Translations under genes and position numbers: made by a program | Notes under the pieces: model-generated | Told to the model about the DNA's origin: nothing | What the model saw: the letters and a program-made list of their open reading frames with translations, nothing else | Databases searched by the model: none | Assembly (NCBI GenBank): GCA_015259035.1 | Contig: JABZHC010000008.1 | Coordinates: forward strand, 1-28,660 | DNA length: 28,660 bases | From: Atopobium sp. | GTDB taxonomy: Bacteria > Actinomycetota > Coriobacteriia > Coriobacteriales > Atopobiaceae | Direction: 5' to 3' | Shown: positions 1-7,711 of the stretch, piece by piece | How the letters are laid out: each line of letters opens with the position of its first letter | How positions within the stretch are numbered: the first letter of the stretch is position 1

Positions 1-852
1 GTATGGCCCTTTATTGGCAACAAGCAGATTCTCAAATTTGTGAAGCCTCACTTTAATTGGACGCACATAAAAGAGATTTTTGTAAACGGCTTTCCTATCT
101 TTATGCAGAACATCTCAAGTAGGATTTATTCCCTGCTGATGAACGCTGCCCTGCTCACCCTTGGTGGAGATATTGCCATTGCATCTTACGGCGTGCTTCT
201 CTACTCTGGCGGCCTTATCCAGCCGCTCATTTATGGACAAGCTGATGCCATGCAGCCAGCCATTGGCTACAACTGGGGCGCAAAGAAAAAAGATCGAGTG
301 CTTGCTATCGAGAAGTACATCTTCTCCACAGGCATTATCATTGGCATTTTTGCGTTCTGCGTCTCGTTCTTCTTCTCGGAGTTCTTGGTCAAGCTCTATC
401 TGCCTGAAGGAACGCAAGAGCTGCTTAACATGGCCATCCCAGCTATGCGCATTCACGCATTTATTTTCATTTTTAGCTGGATTACCATGTGCACCGAGAG
501 TCTTGCCATTGCGCTTAAGCAGACAAAGATTTCCAACCTTCTGAGCGTCTTTATGGCCCTCATCTTCCCTATCAGCTCGCTTATGCTGCTGAGGCCATTT
601 GGTCTGGACGCGCTCTGGTACGTCTCAGTTGTATCCAACATACTCTCGGCGCTGCTTTCTGTTGGCTGCCTCATCCACATCTATCGCAAGCACTTCAAAG
701 GTGTGAATTCAGACGGTGTTGATGGCGCTGATGCTGTATCCGATGGCACTCAGGAAGAGGACTCCGAACTCACCGATGCAGAGCTTGCAGCGTCCGAGCT
801 CTCCAGCCCAGAAGATCACCTGGACCCAGAGTCTATCTCCCGAGCTCAATAG
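1..852 (+). CDS. MATE family efflux transporter, C-terminal part (5' end outside window)
   Basis: The reading frame is open from the first base, so this is the C-terminal half of a longer gene. MATE proteins are 12-helix antiporters in the cytoplasmic membrane that export drugs or metabolites against Na+ or H+. About six hydrophobic segments remain, and the stretch QPAIGYNWGAKKKDRV matches the conserved Q-P-x-x-G-Y-N-x-G-A signature that opens the second MatE repeat region. After the last helix comes a tail of about 50 residues rich in D, E and S (from about codon 235), which must be cytoplasmic and is unusual for the family. A GTG at 40 exists but cannot be the start, because family homology continues upstream of it. 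The substrate cannot be deduced. The family call is firm; the tail's function is unknown. Confidence 0.9.
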   Translation, partial: VWPFIGNKQILKFVKPHFNWTHIKEIFVNGFPIFMQNISSRIYSLLMNAALLTLGGDIAIASYGVLLYSGGLIQPLIYGQADAMQPAIGYNWGAKKKDRVLAIEKYIFSTGIIIGIFAFCVSFFFSEFLVKLYLPEGTQELLNMAIPAMRIHAFIFIFSWITMCTESLAIALKQTKISNLLSVFMALIFPISSLMLLRPFGLDALWYVSVVSNILSALLSVGCLIHIYRKHFKGVNSDGVDGADAVSDGTQEEDSELTDAELAASELSSPEDHLDPESISRAQ

Positions 853-929
853 CACAATCTGCTGCAACTCCATTCACACCCAAGTAACCACGCTCCGCGC
901 TCTCACAGCTCCGCGCAACAACGTACTCC

Positions 930-979
930 TCACAAAAACATGGCGAGAAGATCTTCTGATTCCAAGATCTTCTCGCCAT
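930..979 (-). terminator. Rho-independent terminator of metY, built from an inverted pair of the dispersed GGCGAGAA motif
   Basis: Perfect 16-bp arms (940-955 and 964-979) are separated by an 8-base loop. Read on the minus strand the hairpin is followed by TGTTTTTGTG (939-930), so it terminates the leftward metY transcript. It may also stop the MATE transcript from the left, although no U-tract follows on that strand. Both arms contain a full copy of the GGCGAGAARNNC motif. Confidence 0.8.
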
Positions 980-1006
980 AAACATAAGCGGTTATAGAAC
1001 GTCTAC

Positions 1007-2287
1007 CTACAGCGCAGCAAGTGCCTGCTCGACGTCGTTGATAAGGTCTTCGGTGCCCTCAATACCGCAGCTCAGGCGTACGGTACCTGGGGTAATGCCT
1101 GCTGCCACAAGCTCCTCGTCAGTAAGCTGACGGTGCGTTGAAGAAGCTGGATGCAAACAGCAAGAACGAGCGTCTGCAACGTGTGTTGCAATAGAGAAGA
1201 CCTTGAGGTTGCCCAAGAACTTCTCAGCAGCCTCGCGACCACCAGCAACGTCAACAGTGATAACACCGCAGGAACCGTTTGGCAGGTACTTCTGAGCCAG
1301 CTCGTAGTACTTATCGCCTGGAAGACCAGGGTAGCTTACGTGCGCAACCTTAGGGTTGTTAACAAGCGCTTCAGCAACTGCCTGGCCATTCTTGCAATGT
1401 TGAGCCATACGAACATGCAGGGACTCAAGGCCAAGGTTAAGATAGAAAGCGTTCTGTGGCGACTGAATAGAACCAAAGTCACGCATAAGCTGAACGGTTG
1501 CCTTGGTAATAAAAGCGCCACCGTTACCAAAGGTATCTGCATACACAAGGTTGTGATAGGAAGGGTCAGGCTGTGTCAGACCTGGGAACTTGTCTGCGTG
1601 TGCAGCCCAGTCAAAGTTGCCGCCATCAACAATAGCGCCGCCAACAGCAGAGCCATGACCGTCCATGTACTTGGTAGTGGAATGGGTCACAATATCTGCT
1701 CCCCACTCAAGAGGACGGCAGTTCACAGGCGTGGCAAACGTATTATCAACAATCAGTGGCACGCCATGGTCATGAGCAGCCTTTGCCCAACGCTCAATAT
1801 CAAGGACAACCAGCGCAGGGTTTGCAATGGTCTCACCAAAGACGCACTTGGTATTTGGCCTAAATGCTGCGTTAATCTCCTCGTCAGTTGCATCTGGCGA
1901 GATAAACGTGCACTCCACACCCATCTTTTTAAGGGTGATAGCAAACAGGTTAAAGGTTCCGCCATAAATGGTGGAAAGCGCAATAAAGTGATCTCCGGCC
2001 TCAGCAATGTTAAAGACGGCAAAGAAGTTTGCTGCCTGACCAGAAGAAGTCAGCATTGCAGCGGTACCGCCCTCAAGAGCACAAATCTTTGAAGCTACAT
2101 TATCCAGCGTTGGGTTCTGAACACGAGAATAGAAATAGCCCGCAGCTTTGAGGTCGAACAACTCTCCAAGTTGCATCGACTCGTCATATTTGAACGTGGT
2201 TGATTGAATGATAGGCACTTGCCTAGGCTCACCGCAACCTGGCTGATAACCGCCCTGCACGCAGCGAGTCTCGATGCTCTCAGACAT
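1007..2287 (-). CDS. metY: O-acetylhomoserine sulfhydrylase / homocysteine synthase (Cys/Met metabolism PLP enzyme)
   Basis: This PLP-dependent cytoplasmic enzyme makes homocysteine from O-acetylhomoserine and sulfide in methionine biosynthesis. The 426-residue product has the features of this branch of the Cys/Met PLP family: an N-terminal T-x-x-V-Q-G-G-Y, the tyrosine/arginine pair in YFYSRVQNPT (about 51-60), LEGG and SSGQAA (about 71-86), DNTFATP (181-187) and the Schiff-base lysine in HSTTKYMDGHG (K206). The length fits MetY (about 420-430), longer than MetB/MetC. I chose the ATG at 2287 because GGAGG lies just upstream on the minus strand; an in-frame ATG at 2341 has no ribosome site and adds a non-conserved extension. 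It follows the SixA/CHAD gene by 69 bases on the same strand, so co-transcription is likely. No SAM riboswitch or T-box is visible in that gap. Confidence 0.93.
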   Translation of the reverse strand: MSESIETRCVQGGYQPGCGEPRQVPIIQSTTFKYDESMQLGELFDLKAAGYFYSRVQNPTLDNVASKICALEGGTAAMLTSSGQAANFFAVFNIAEAGDHFIALSTIYGGTFNLFAITLKKMGVECTFISPDATDEEINAAFRPNTKCVFGETIANPALVVLDIERWAKAAHDHGVPLIVDNTFATPVNCRPLEWGADIVTHSTTKYMDGHGSAVGGAIVDGGNFDWAAHADKFPGLTQPDPSYHNLVYADTFGNGGAFITKATVQLMRDFGSIQSPQNAFYLNLGLESLHVRMAQHCKNGQAVAEALVNNPKVAHVSYPGLPGDKYYELAQKYLPNGSCGVITVDVAGGREAAEKFLGNLKVFSIATHVADARSCCLHPASSTHRQLTDEELVAAGITPGTVRLSCGIEGTEDLINDVEQALAAL

Positions 2288-2356
2288 AGCATCCTCCCTC
2301 ATAATCATCATCCACGCCGCACAAACGTCAATGCGCTCCAAACGTGGACTATGTGA

Positions 2357-3697
2357 TTATCTAAGGATACTAGTCTCTCTACCCTCAATAACACGCTCAA
2401 TCAAAACTTTTTCATGTTCTGAAACAATTGCCAGGTCTGAGGTAACATCTCTGAAGTCCATAGAGTCTTTCCACTCTTTGACCAGAGAAATGTTGCGCTG
2501 AGCTGTGCAAACAGTACTGAGCTCAGAGTCAATATCCTGCATAATCTGAGTATAATTTGCGCGTTTCTCGCCCAACATGTCACTGAGATGGAAGAGAATG
2601 TGCTCAACTTCACGAACTTCTCGCCTTGCGTGGTGTACCTCGGAGAAGCTAGTCATATCCAGACCAAACAGGCGCGCATCAATAGTCTCAAGCATGTAAT
2701 CAAAGCGGCTGCTGACATCCTCAAACGAGATGCCATCCTGTAGCACTGCATCTGACCATGCAGGCTCAAAGAGCTCATCCAGAGCACAGCGTAGACTACG
2801 ACGAACTGCCTTCTTGCGCAGAGCCTCACAGACGCGATCGCGCTCATTCTCGCGAGCTGCCTCGACAGCACTGACCAGCTTGGAGCCTTGAGAAAGCTCT
2901 CCGGACTCCATCAAATCTGCAACGGTATCAGAGAAGCCGTCAATCTCACGAAGGCGCGTAGTTGCACCAAGCATCAGCCTATAAACAGGCTCAGCAATCT
3001 CAACTGCCTCTTCATTAAGAAGTGGCGAGAAGAACTTGGTAAGCAGCTGAGTTCCCCTGAGCGCAAACCTAAATGCTGCGATTACCGCAGGGTCTTCTGG
3101 ATGAGCGCGGAACTCTGCATATGCGTCCTCCAGGTTGGTTGCTGCATGAGCGCACGCCTCATCCAAAGCGTCAAGCGTCTCCCACGGCTGAGTAGAAGGA
3201 CCGCTGACCAGCCAGAGAAGCTTACCGTGAGGCTCACGAACATCTCCAAGCTGCTTCCAGACGCACTCATGCTGGTGTCCAAGTGAACCGCGTACGTCAA
3301 TTGCGCATACAGCACCCTTTGTCAGCGGAAGTTCAAATCCCAGCAAAGTCTCTGCAACATAACCCAAAAATGGAGCATGACCAACAAGAATCAGCGTCTC
3401 TGCATCAGCGTGCTCAAGCTCTGCCTGAAGCGCAGGAAGATCTTGATCGTAAAGGGAGTCATGAATCTCTAAGCCCTCTGCATCCAGGGCCTCTGCCACA
3501 ATCTCTGCAGTTTCAAGTGCACGAAGGGCAGGACTTGTCCAAATCTCGGCCTCTTCACCCTCTGGCCCTAACAGGCCAAAGATGTGAGGATAATTGGCAG
3601 ATAAAGCCCTCTGACCAGCACGTGTGAGCTCTCGACTCATGTCTTCAGAGCCACGTTCAGATACACCATGTCTTACAAGAACCAAAGTCTTTACCAT
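2357..3697 (-). CDS. SixA-type histidine phosphatase fused to a CHAD domain
   Basis: The 446-residue protein appears to have two domains. Residues 1 to about 150 are a SixA-like histidine phosphatase: the RHG motif at residues 9-11 (LVRHGVSE) gives the phospho-accepting histidine, SPALRALETAE is the typical R-A-x-x-T-A-E block, and GHAPFLG holds the second histidine. The remainder is all-helical and fits a CHAD domain, with basic helices such as FRFALRGTQLLTKFF and a late helix with HHARREVREVEHILF. CHAD domains are known to bind inorganic polyphosphate, so a polyphosphate-linked or phospho-protein role is possible, but the substrate is unknown. The ATG at 3697 is preceded by GGAGG at a good distance. 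It is the first gene of an apparent two-gene operon with metY. The phosphatase call is strong; the CHAD call rests on pattern only. Confidence 0.8.
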   Translation of the reverse strand: MVKTLVLVRHGVSERGSEDMSRELTRAGQRALSANYPHIFGLLGPEGEEAEIWTSPALRALETAEIVAEALDAEGLEIHDSLYDQDLPALQAELEHADAETLILVGHAPFLGYVAETLLGFELPLTKGAVCAIDVRGSLGHQHECVWKQLGDVREPHGKLLWLVSGPSTQPWETLDALDEACAHAATNLEDAYAEFRAHPEDPAVIAAFRFALRGTQLLTKFFSPLLNEEAVEIAEPVYRLMLGATTRLREIDGFSDTVADLMESGELSQGSKLVSAVEAARENERDRVCEALRKKAVRRSLRCALDELFEPAWSDAVLQDGISFEDVSSRFDYMLETIDARLFGLDMTSFSEVHHARREVREVEHILFHLSDMLGEKRANYTQIMQDIDSELSTVCTAQRNISLVKEWKDSMDFRDVTSDLAIVSEHEKVLIERVIEGRETSILR

Positions 3698-3742
3698 GTT
3701 TACCTCCGCTGGTCATCTGCAGAAAACTGCTTCTTATAGCGT

Positions 3743-3780
3743 AATAGGACGCCCGCGCAATTTTGCACGAACGTCCTATT
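3743..3780 (-). promoter_or_regulatory. Strong 16-bp leader hairpin upstream of the SixA/CHAD gene
   Basis: Arms 3743-3758 and 3765-3780 enclose a 6-base loop. On the minus-strand RNA all 16 positions pair, three of them as G-U wobbles; on the plus strand the same positions would be A-C mismatches. This points to function as minus-strand RNA, in the 5' leader of the gene starting at 3697 or the 3' end of the asnS transcript. No U-tract follows on the minus strand, so a simple terminator is unlikely in that direction. Confidence 0.5.
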
Positions 3781-3812
3781 TTTACTGCCAACGGGCAAAT
3801 ATATCGGTATAT

Positions 3813-3836
3813 GGCGAGAAAAACTTTTTATCTCGC
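3813..3836 (+). repeat. Intergenic copy of the dispersed motif facing a degenerate inverted copy
   Basis: GGCGAGAAAAAC at 3813-3824 is an exact match to the commonest form of the dispersed 12-mer. It is followed by TTTTTA and TCTCGC (3831-3836), so the two halves can pair as a hairpin between asnS and the SixA/CHAD gene. Confidence 0.6.
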
Positions 3837-3842
3837 ATCTCT

Positions 3843-3876
3843 GCTATGCAGTTCTTGCATAACGGCTATGCATAAT
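3843..3876. promoter_or_regulatory. Possible operator: TATGCA/TGCATA half-sites spaced 11 bp
   Basis: TATGCA at 3845, TGCATA at 3856 and TATGCA at 3867 (the last is part of the palindrome TATGCATA) start exactly 11 bases apart, placing them on one face of the helix. They lie about 150 bp upstream of the minus-strand SixA/CHAD-metY operon. The regulator is unknown. Confidence 0.35.
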
Positions 3877-3971
3877 CTGCACGCAAAAATCCAACTAGAA
3901 AGACTTGGCAACTCTGGCGGTTAGATTAGTGCACTAATTGTGCTTCCCCATACCACCTGTGACCTGCAATC

Positions 3972-5375
3972 TTAGAAGTCAGCGTTTCCAACGGTACGAG
4001 GGTGAGGAATAACGTCACGAATGTTATCCACACCGGTGAGGTACATAACAAGGCGCTCAAAGCCAAGACCAAAGCCAGAGTGTGTGCAAGAGCCGTAACG
4101 ACGAAGATCCAAGTAATACTTGTAGTCGTCGGGGTTCATGCCAAGCTCAACAATGCGCTTCTCCAGAAGCTCAAGACGATCTTCTCGCTGTGAGCCACCA
4201 ATAATCTCGCCAATGCCTGGGACAAGGCAGTCAGCTGCGGCAACAGTCTTGCCGTCATCATTAAGACGCATGTAGAAAGCCTTAATTTCTGCTGGATAAT
4301 CAGTAACAAAGATTGGCTTTCCAAAGTGCTGCTCGGTGAGATAGCGCTCGTGCTCAGTCTGAAGGTCAATGCCCCACTCAACGGGGTACTCAAACTTCTG
4401 ACCAGCCTTTACTGCCTCTTGCAGAATCTCAATAGCCTCGGTGTAAGAAACGCGAGAGAACTGAGAAGTTGCAACGTGGTTCAGACGCTCAAGCAAGCCC
4501 TTATCCACAAACTTGTTAAGCATCTCAAGCTCATCTGGGCAATGCTCAAGTACGTATGCAATAACGTAGCGCAGCATCTCTTCTGCAACGTCCATGTCCT
4601 GCGCAAGATCACAGAAAGCCATCTCTGGCTCAATCATCCAGAACTCTGCAGCGTGGCGACGCGTGTTTGAGTTCTCTGCGCGGAACGTTGGACCAAAGGT
4701 GTACACATCGCCAAAAGCCATAGCAAAGTTCTCTGCCTGAAGCTGGCCAGAAACGGTGAGGTGAGAAGACTGACCAAAGAAGTCCTTTGAGTAGTCAACA
4801 TCGCCCTTCTCGGTACGTGGAACGTTGTTCAAATCAAGCGTGGTAACACGGAACATCTCGCCTGCACCCTCAGCATCAGATGCGGTGATGATTGGGGTGT
4901 TCACGTAGACAAAGCCGCGATCCTGGAAGAACTGGTGGATAGCAAAAGCAGCCACAGAACGGATACGGAAGACGGCACGGAACATGTTGGTACGAGGACG
5001 AAGATGCTGCTGCGTACGAAGGTACTCAAGAGACTGACGCTTCTTCTGCATTGGATAGTCAGGGCTGGATGGTCCCTCAATCACAATGGTCTCTGCCTGC
5101 AGCTCAATAGGCTGTGGACGATCAGGGGTAAGCTCAAGGACGCCCTCAATAATTAGAGCAGCGCCAACGCCACAAGAAGCAACATCCTCGTAATTGCCAA
5201 GATTCTCACGATTCATAACAACCTGTAGGTCTTTGAAGCAGCTACCGTCATTAAGTGTGACGAAGCCAAAATTCTTCATATCCCTTACTGAACGTACCCA
5301 GCCGGCCACGGTAACTTTTTGGCCACCAAGTTGCTCTGCATCTGCGTACAATGCAGAAATCGTGATGCGCTCCAC
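3972..5375 (-). CDS. asnS: Asparaginyl-tRNA synthetase
   Basis: This class IIb aminoacyl-tRNA synthetase charges tRNA-Asn in the cytoplasm. The N-terminal OB-fold anticodon-binding domain is recognisable (VTVAGWVRSVRDMKNFGFVT and following). The catalytic core has motif 2 (FRAENSNTRRHAAEFWMIEPE) and motif 3 (GFGLGFERLVMYLTG, IRDVIPHPRT). The product is about 467 residues, normal for bacterial AsnRS. The start needs care. AAGGAGG (5390-5384) is only 2 bases from the ATG at 5381 but 8 bases from an in-frame GTG at 5375, so I prefer the GTG; the ATG two codons upstream remains possible. It is divergent from pyrE, and its leader carries two tandem small hairpins. No T-box is seen. Confidence 0.93.
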   Translation of the reverse strand: MERITISALYADAEQLGGQKVTVAGWVRSVRDMKNFGFVTLNDGSCFKDLQVVMNRENLGNYEDVASCGVGAALIIEGVLELTPDRPQPIELQAETIVIEGPSSPDYPMQKKRQSLEYLRTQQHLRPRTNMFRAVFRIRSVAAFAIHQFFQDRGFVYVNTPIITASDAEGAGEMFRVTTLDLNNVPRTEKGDVDYSKDFFGQSSHLTVSGQLQAENFAMAFGDVYTFGPTFRAENSNTRRHAAEFWMIEPEMAFCDLAQDMDVAEEMLRYVIAYVLEHCPDELEMLNKFVDKGLLERLNHVATSQFSRVSYTEAIEILQEAVKAGQKFEYPVEWGIDLQTEHERYLTEQHFGKPIFVTDYPAEIKAFYMRLNDDGKTVAAADCLVPGIGEIIGGSQREDRLELLEKRIVELGMNPDDYKYYLDLRRYGSCTHSGFGLGFERLVMYLTGVDNIRDVIPHPRTVGNADF

Positions 5376-5397
5376 GGGCATACCCTCCTTGTAACTC

Positions 5398-5437
5398 ACT
5401 CTGCAGGCTTTTCCTGCACTCTGCAGGTCTATCCTGC
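5398..5437 (-). repeat. Tandem 20-bp repeat forming two small hairpins in the asnS leader
   Basis: Units 5398-5417 and 5418-5437 match at 17 of 20 positions. Each contains GCAGG-N5-CCTGC, so the minus-strand RNA can form two consecutive 5-bp stem-loops ending about 8 bases before the AAGGAGG site of asnS. The element could equally be a double operator. Confidence 0.5.
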
Positions 5438-5666
5438 GAGACGAACAAATATCTATTTAGAATACCGCATAACCACATGGCAGGCGCTCACTTTTATATA
5501 TCTGGCGGTAATTACGCTAATCTCACACAGCCAAGCAAGCGCGCCATAAAACACCGCACCCTAAACAGCGCGCCCTAAAACACATATCTGCAATTCGGCT
5601 AAACTAGTGCAGTGGAACGTACCCACAAAGTGCTGCCACCTCAAAAGGCCTGCTAAAGGAGAAACC

Positions 5667-6347
5667 ATGGAAGACTACAAGCGCGAATTTATTGAGTTTA
5701 TGGTCCAGAGCAACGTACTCAAATTTGGCGATTTTACGCTTAAGAGTGGTCGCAAATCTCCTTTCTTTATGAACGCAGGAGCCTATGTCACTGGCGAGCA
5801 GCTCCACAAGCTGGGCCTTTATTACGCTCGCGCCATTCACGACAACTTTGGCCTGGATTTTGACGTAGTCTTTGGTCCTGCTTACAAGGGCATCCCCCTT
5901 TCTGTTATCACTGCAATGGGTATCAATGAGCTCTATGGCAAGCAGGTTCAGTACTGCTCCAACAGAAAAGAAGCAAAAGATCACGGAGCCGACGCCGGCA
6001 TGCTTTTAGGTGCAGAGCTCAAAGACGGCCAGAGAGTAGTTATGGTTGAAGACGTCACCACTTCTGGTAAGTCTATTGAAGAGACCTATCCTCTGATTAC
6101 CTCTATTGCAAACATCGAGGTAGTTGGTCTGATTGTTTCACTCAACCGCATGGAGGTTGGCAAGGGCGGAAAGGTTGCCGCACTTCAGGAAGTCTCTGAG
6201 CGCTGGGGCATGCCAACTGCAGCCATTGTCTCCATGAATGAGGTTACCGAGGCTCTTTACAACAACGAGGTAGACGGCAAGATTATTATCGACGATACCC
6301 TGAAGGCCGCTATTGACGCCTACTACCAGCAGTACGGCGTTAAATAA
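5667..6347 (+). CDS. pyrE: Orotate phosphoribosyltransferase
   Basis: PyrE converts orotate and PRPP to orotidine 5'-monophosphate in pyrimidine biosynthesis. The 226-residue protein has the family's early FTLKSGRKSPFFMNAG block, GPAYKGIPL and, diagnostically, the PRPP-binding loop VVMVEDVTTSGKSIEE, in which two acidic residues follow the hydrophobic strand. I chose the ATG at 5667 because AAGGAG lies just upstream; the longer in-frame reading to 5607 has no ribosome site. It is not next to other pyr genes, but purL and asnS are also in this window as isolated genes. Its stop codon is followed at once by a copy of GGCGAGAAAAAC. A LysR gene starts 33 bases downstream and may be co-transcribed. 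Confidence 0.95.
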   Translation: MEDYKREFIEFMVQSNVLKFGDFTLKSGRKSPFFMNAGAYVTGEQLHKLGLYYARAIHDNFGLDFDVVFGPAYKGIPLSVITAMGINELYGKQVQYCSNRKEAKDHGADAGMLLGAELKDGQRVVMVEDVTTSGKSIEETYPLITSIANIEVVGLIVSLNRMEVGKGGKVAALQEVSERWGMPTAAIVSMNEVTEALYNNEVDGKIIIDDTLKAAIDAYYQQYGVK

Positions 6348-6359
6348 GGCGAGAAAAAC
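6348..6359 (+). repeat. Dispersed 12-mer GGCGAGAAAAAC directly after the pyrE stop
   Basis: An exact copy of the commonest form of the motif starts at the first base after the stop codon of pyrE, in a gap of only 33 bases before the LysR gene. Confidence 0.7.
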
Positions 6360-6380
6360 CTCTGCGTAGAAACCTGACTT

Positions 6381-7295
6381 ATGACTCTGACTCAACTGAA
6401 ATACGTTCTTGCTATTGCTAAGGCAGGCACTATTAACGCCGCAGCTAAACAGCTCTTTATCTCGCAGCCTACCCTGAGTAGCGCAGTCAAAGAGCTTGAA
6501 GCCGAGCTGGGAATCTCCCTTTTTAACAGGACCAGCAAGGGCGTTGAGCCTACCGCAGATGGCGAGGAGTTTTTGAGTTATGCCAGGCAAGTTGTTATGC
6601 AGACTGACCTCATTGAAGAGCGCTATCTGGGCACCGCCCCCGCTAAGCAGCGCTTCTGCGTTTCTTGCCAGCACTATTCCTTTGCCGTTGAAGCCTTTGT
6701 CAATCTGATTAAAGAGCACGGTGGTTCAAAGTACGATTTCCGTATCAGAGAGACGCAAACGTACGAGATTATTGAAGATGTCTCAAAGCTAAGAAGTGAA
6801 GTAGGCGTTCTCTATCTCAACTCATTCAACGAGCGTGTTATTAGAAAAACGCTGCAGGACCAGGGCTTGGTTTTCTCGCCATTGTTTAAGTGCAAGCCAA
6901 GCGTCTTTGTGGGAAAAGACAATCCGCTGGCAAAGCGCTCCTCAGTAACACTCAACGATCTTGCCCCCTACCCTCGCCTTTCGTACGAGCAGGGCGAGCA
7001 CAACGCGTTCTATTTCTCCGAGGAGCTTCTGGCAACGCTTGATCGCGATAAGGACATCATGGTCCGAGACCGCGCTACCATCTTCAACCTGATTATTGGC
7101 CTGAACGGCTATACCATCAGCACTGGTCTTATTAATGAGGAGCTCAACGGACCAAACATTGTTGCAGTTCCTCTGGCTGTTGATGACTACATGGAAGTTG
7201 GTTACGTTACCCACGACGAGAAGAGTCTCTCGCCCTTTGGTGAGCTCTACATCGACGCGCTCAAGCGCTGCTGCCAAGCAGTTACGTGGGTGTAA
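6381..7295 (+). CDS. LysR family transcriptional regulator
   Basis: This 304-residue DNA-binding protein has the N-terminal LysR winged helix-turn-helix over residues 1-60 (TLTQLKYVLAIAKAGTINAAAKQLFISQPTLSSAVKELEAELG, then LFNRTSKGVEPT). Residues about 90-300 form the two-lobed effector-binding domain. No target is given by the context: upstream is pyrE, downstream the AT-rich island. LysR proteins often control a divergent neighbour, but none is present here. The ATG at 6381 is the only good start and has no clear Shine-Dalgarno, so it may be translated by coupling to pyrE. Base composition matches the housekeeping genes, so it lies outside the island. The ligand is unknown. Confidence 0.92.
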   Translation: MTLTQLKYVLAIAKAGTINAAAKQLFISQPTLSSAVKELEAELGISLFNRTSKGVEPTADGEEFLSYARQVVMQTDLIEERYLGTAPAKQRFCVSCQHYSFAVEAFVNLIKEHGGSKYDFRIRETQTYEIIEDVSKLRSEVGVLYLNSFNERVIRKTLQDQGLVFSPLFKCKPSVFVGKDNPLAKRSSVTLNDLAPYPRLSYEQGEHNAFYFSEELLATLDRDKDIMVRDRATIFNLIIGLNGYTISTGLINEELNGPNIVAVPLAVDDYMEVGYVTHDEKSLSPFGELYIDALKRCCQAVTWV

Positions 7296-7711
7296 GGGTC
7301 TATAAAATAGCAAGCCACGTATAGTTGATGCAATTGCTACAAGATGAAGAGATTGCATAACTGTCTAGAGCGTAAACACGATTGATAGTTTTTTATTTCT
7401 TTGTCGCCAAATAACATGCCCACTTTAGTTGCACCTGTAACCCTGACTTCAAACGCCATCATTCAACATATACGCTTAATTCAATAACACGAGTTTATTC
7501 ATATTTAATTAAAAATATCCAAGTCAAACATCTCAATATATAGAAACCTATTTTTATTAAATAAGTCTCAAAAATAACGAAATTACTTTAACCGATAAAA
7601 ATATACCGTTCACAGAATCAATAATCTGTATTGCATTTCAAAGCTTATGATAAATACAAGTTAAGGTCTAATCATGGGGGTTGACCAAACTTAAAAACTA
7701 AGGAGGCGTTT
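7296..7711. other. 416-base AT-rich spacer, left edge of the accessory island
   Basis: No credible gene is seen on either strand. Composition changes sharply here from the mixed composition of the LysR gene to strongly AT-rich. A weak terminator-like structure for the LysR gene lies at 7359-7394. A clear consensus promoter for the following cluster could not be identified; TATGAT-like -10 boxes occur near 7646 but without a matching -35. Confidence 0.6.
7359..7394 (+). terminator. Weak candidate terminator after the LysR gene
   Basis: AACTGTC (7359-7365) can pair with GATAGTT (7384-7390) through one G-U, and a run of T follows. The stem is short and AT-rich and the loop is long. Confidence 0.3.

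Noticed and set aside
2288..2356. SAM riboswitch upstream of metY
   Set aside because: The gap is only 69 bases, with no conserved SAM-I/II core visible.
5376..5666. T-box or other known riboswitch upstream of asnS or pyrE
   Set aside because: No T-box core (AGGGUGG-like) or specifier stem recognised; only the tandem small hairpins are present.
7283..7321. TACGTGG/CCACGTA inverted repeat at the end of the LysR gene as a terminator
   Set aside because: Arms of 7 bp with a 25-base loop and no T-run; probably chance.
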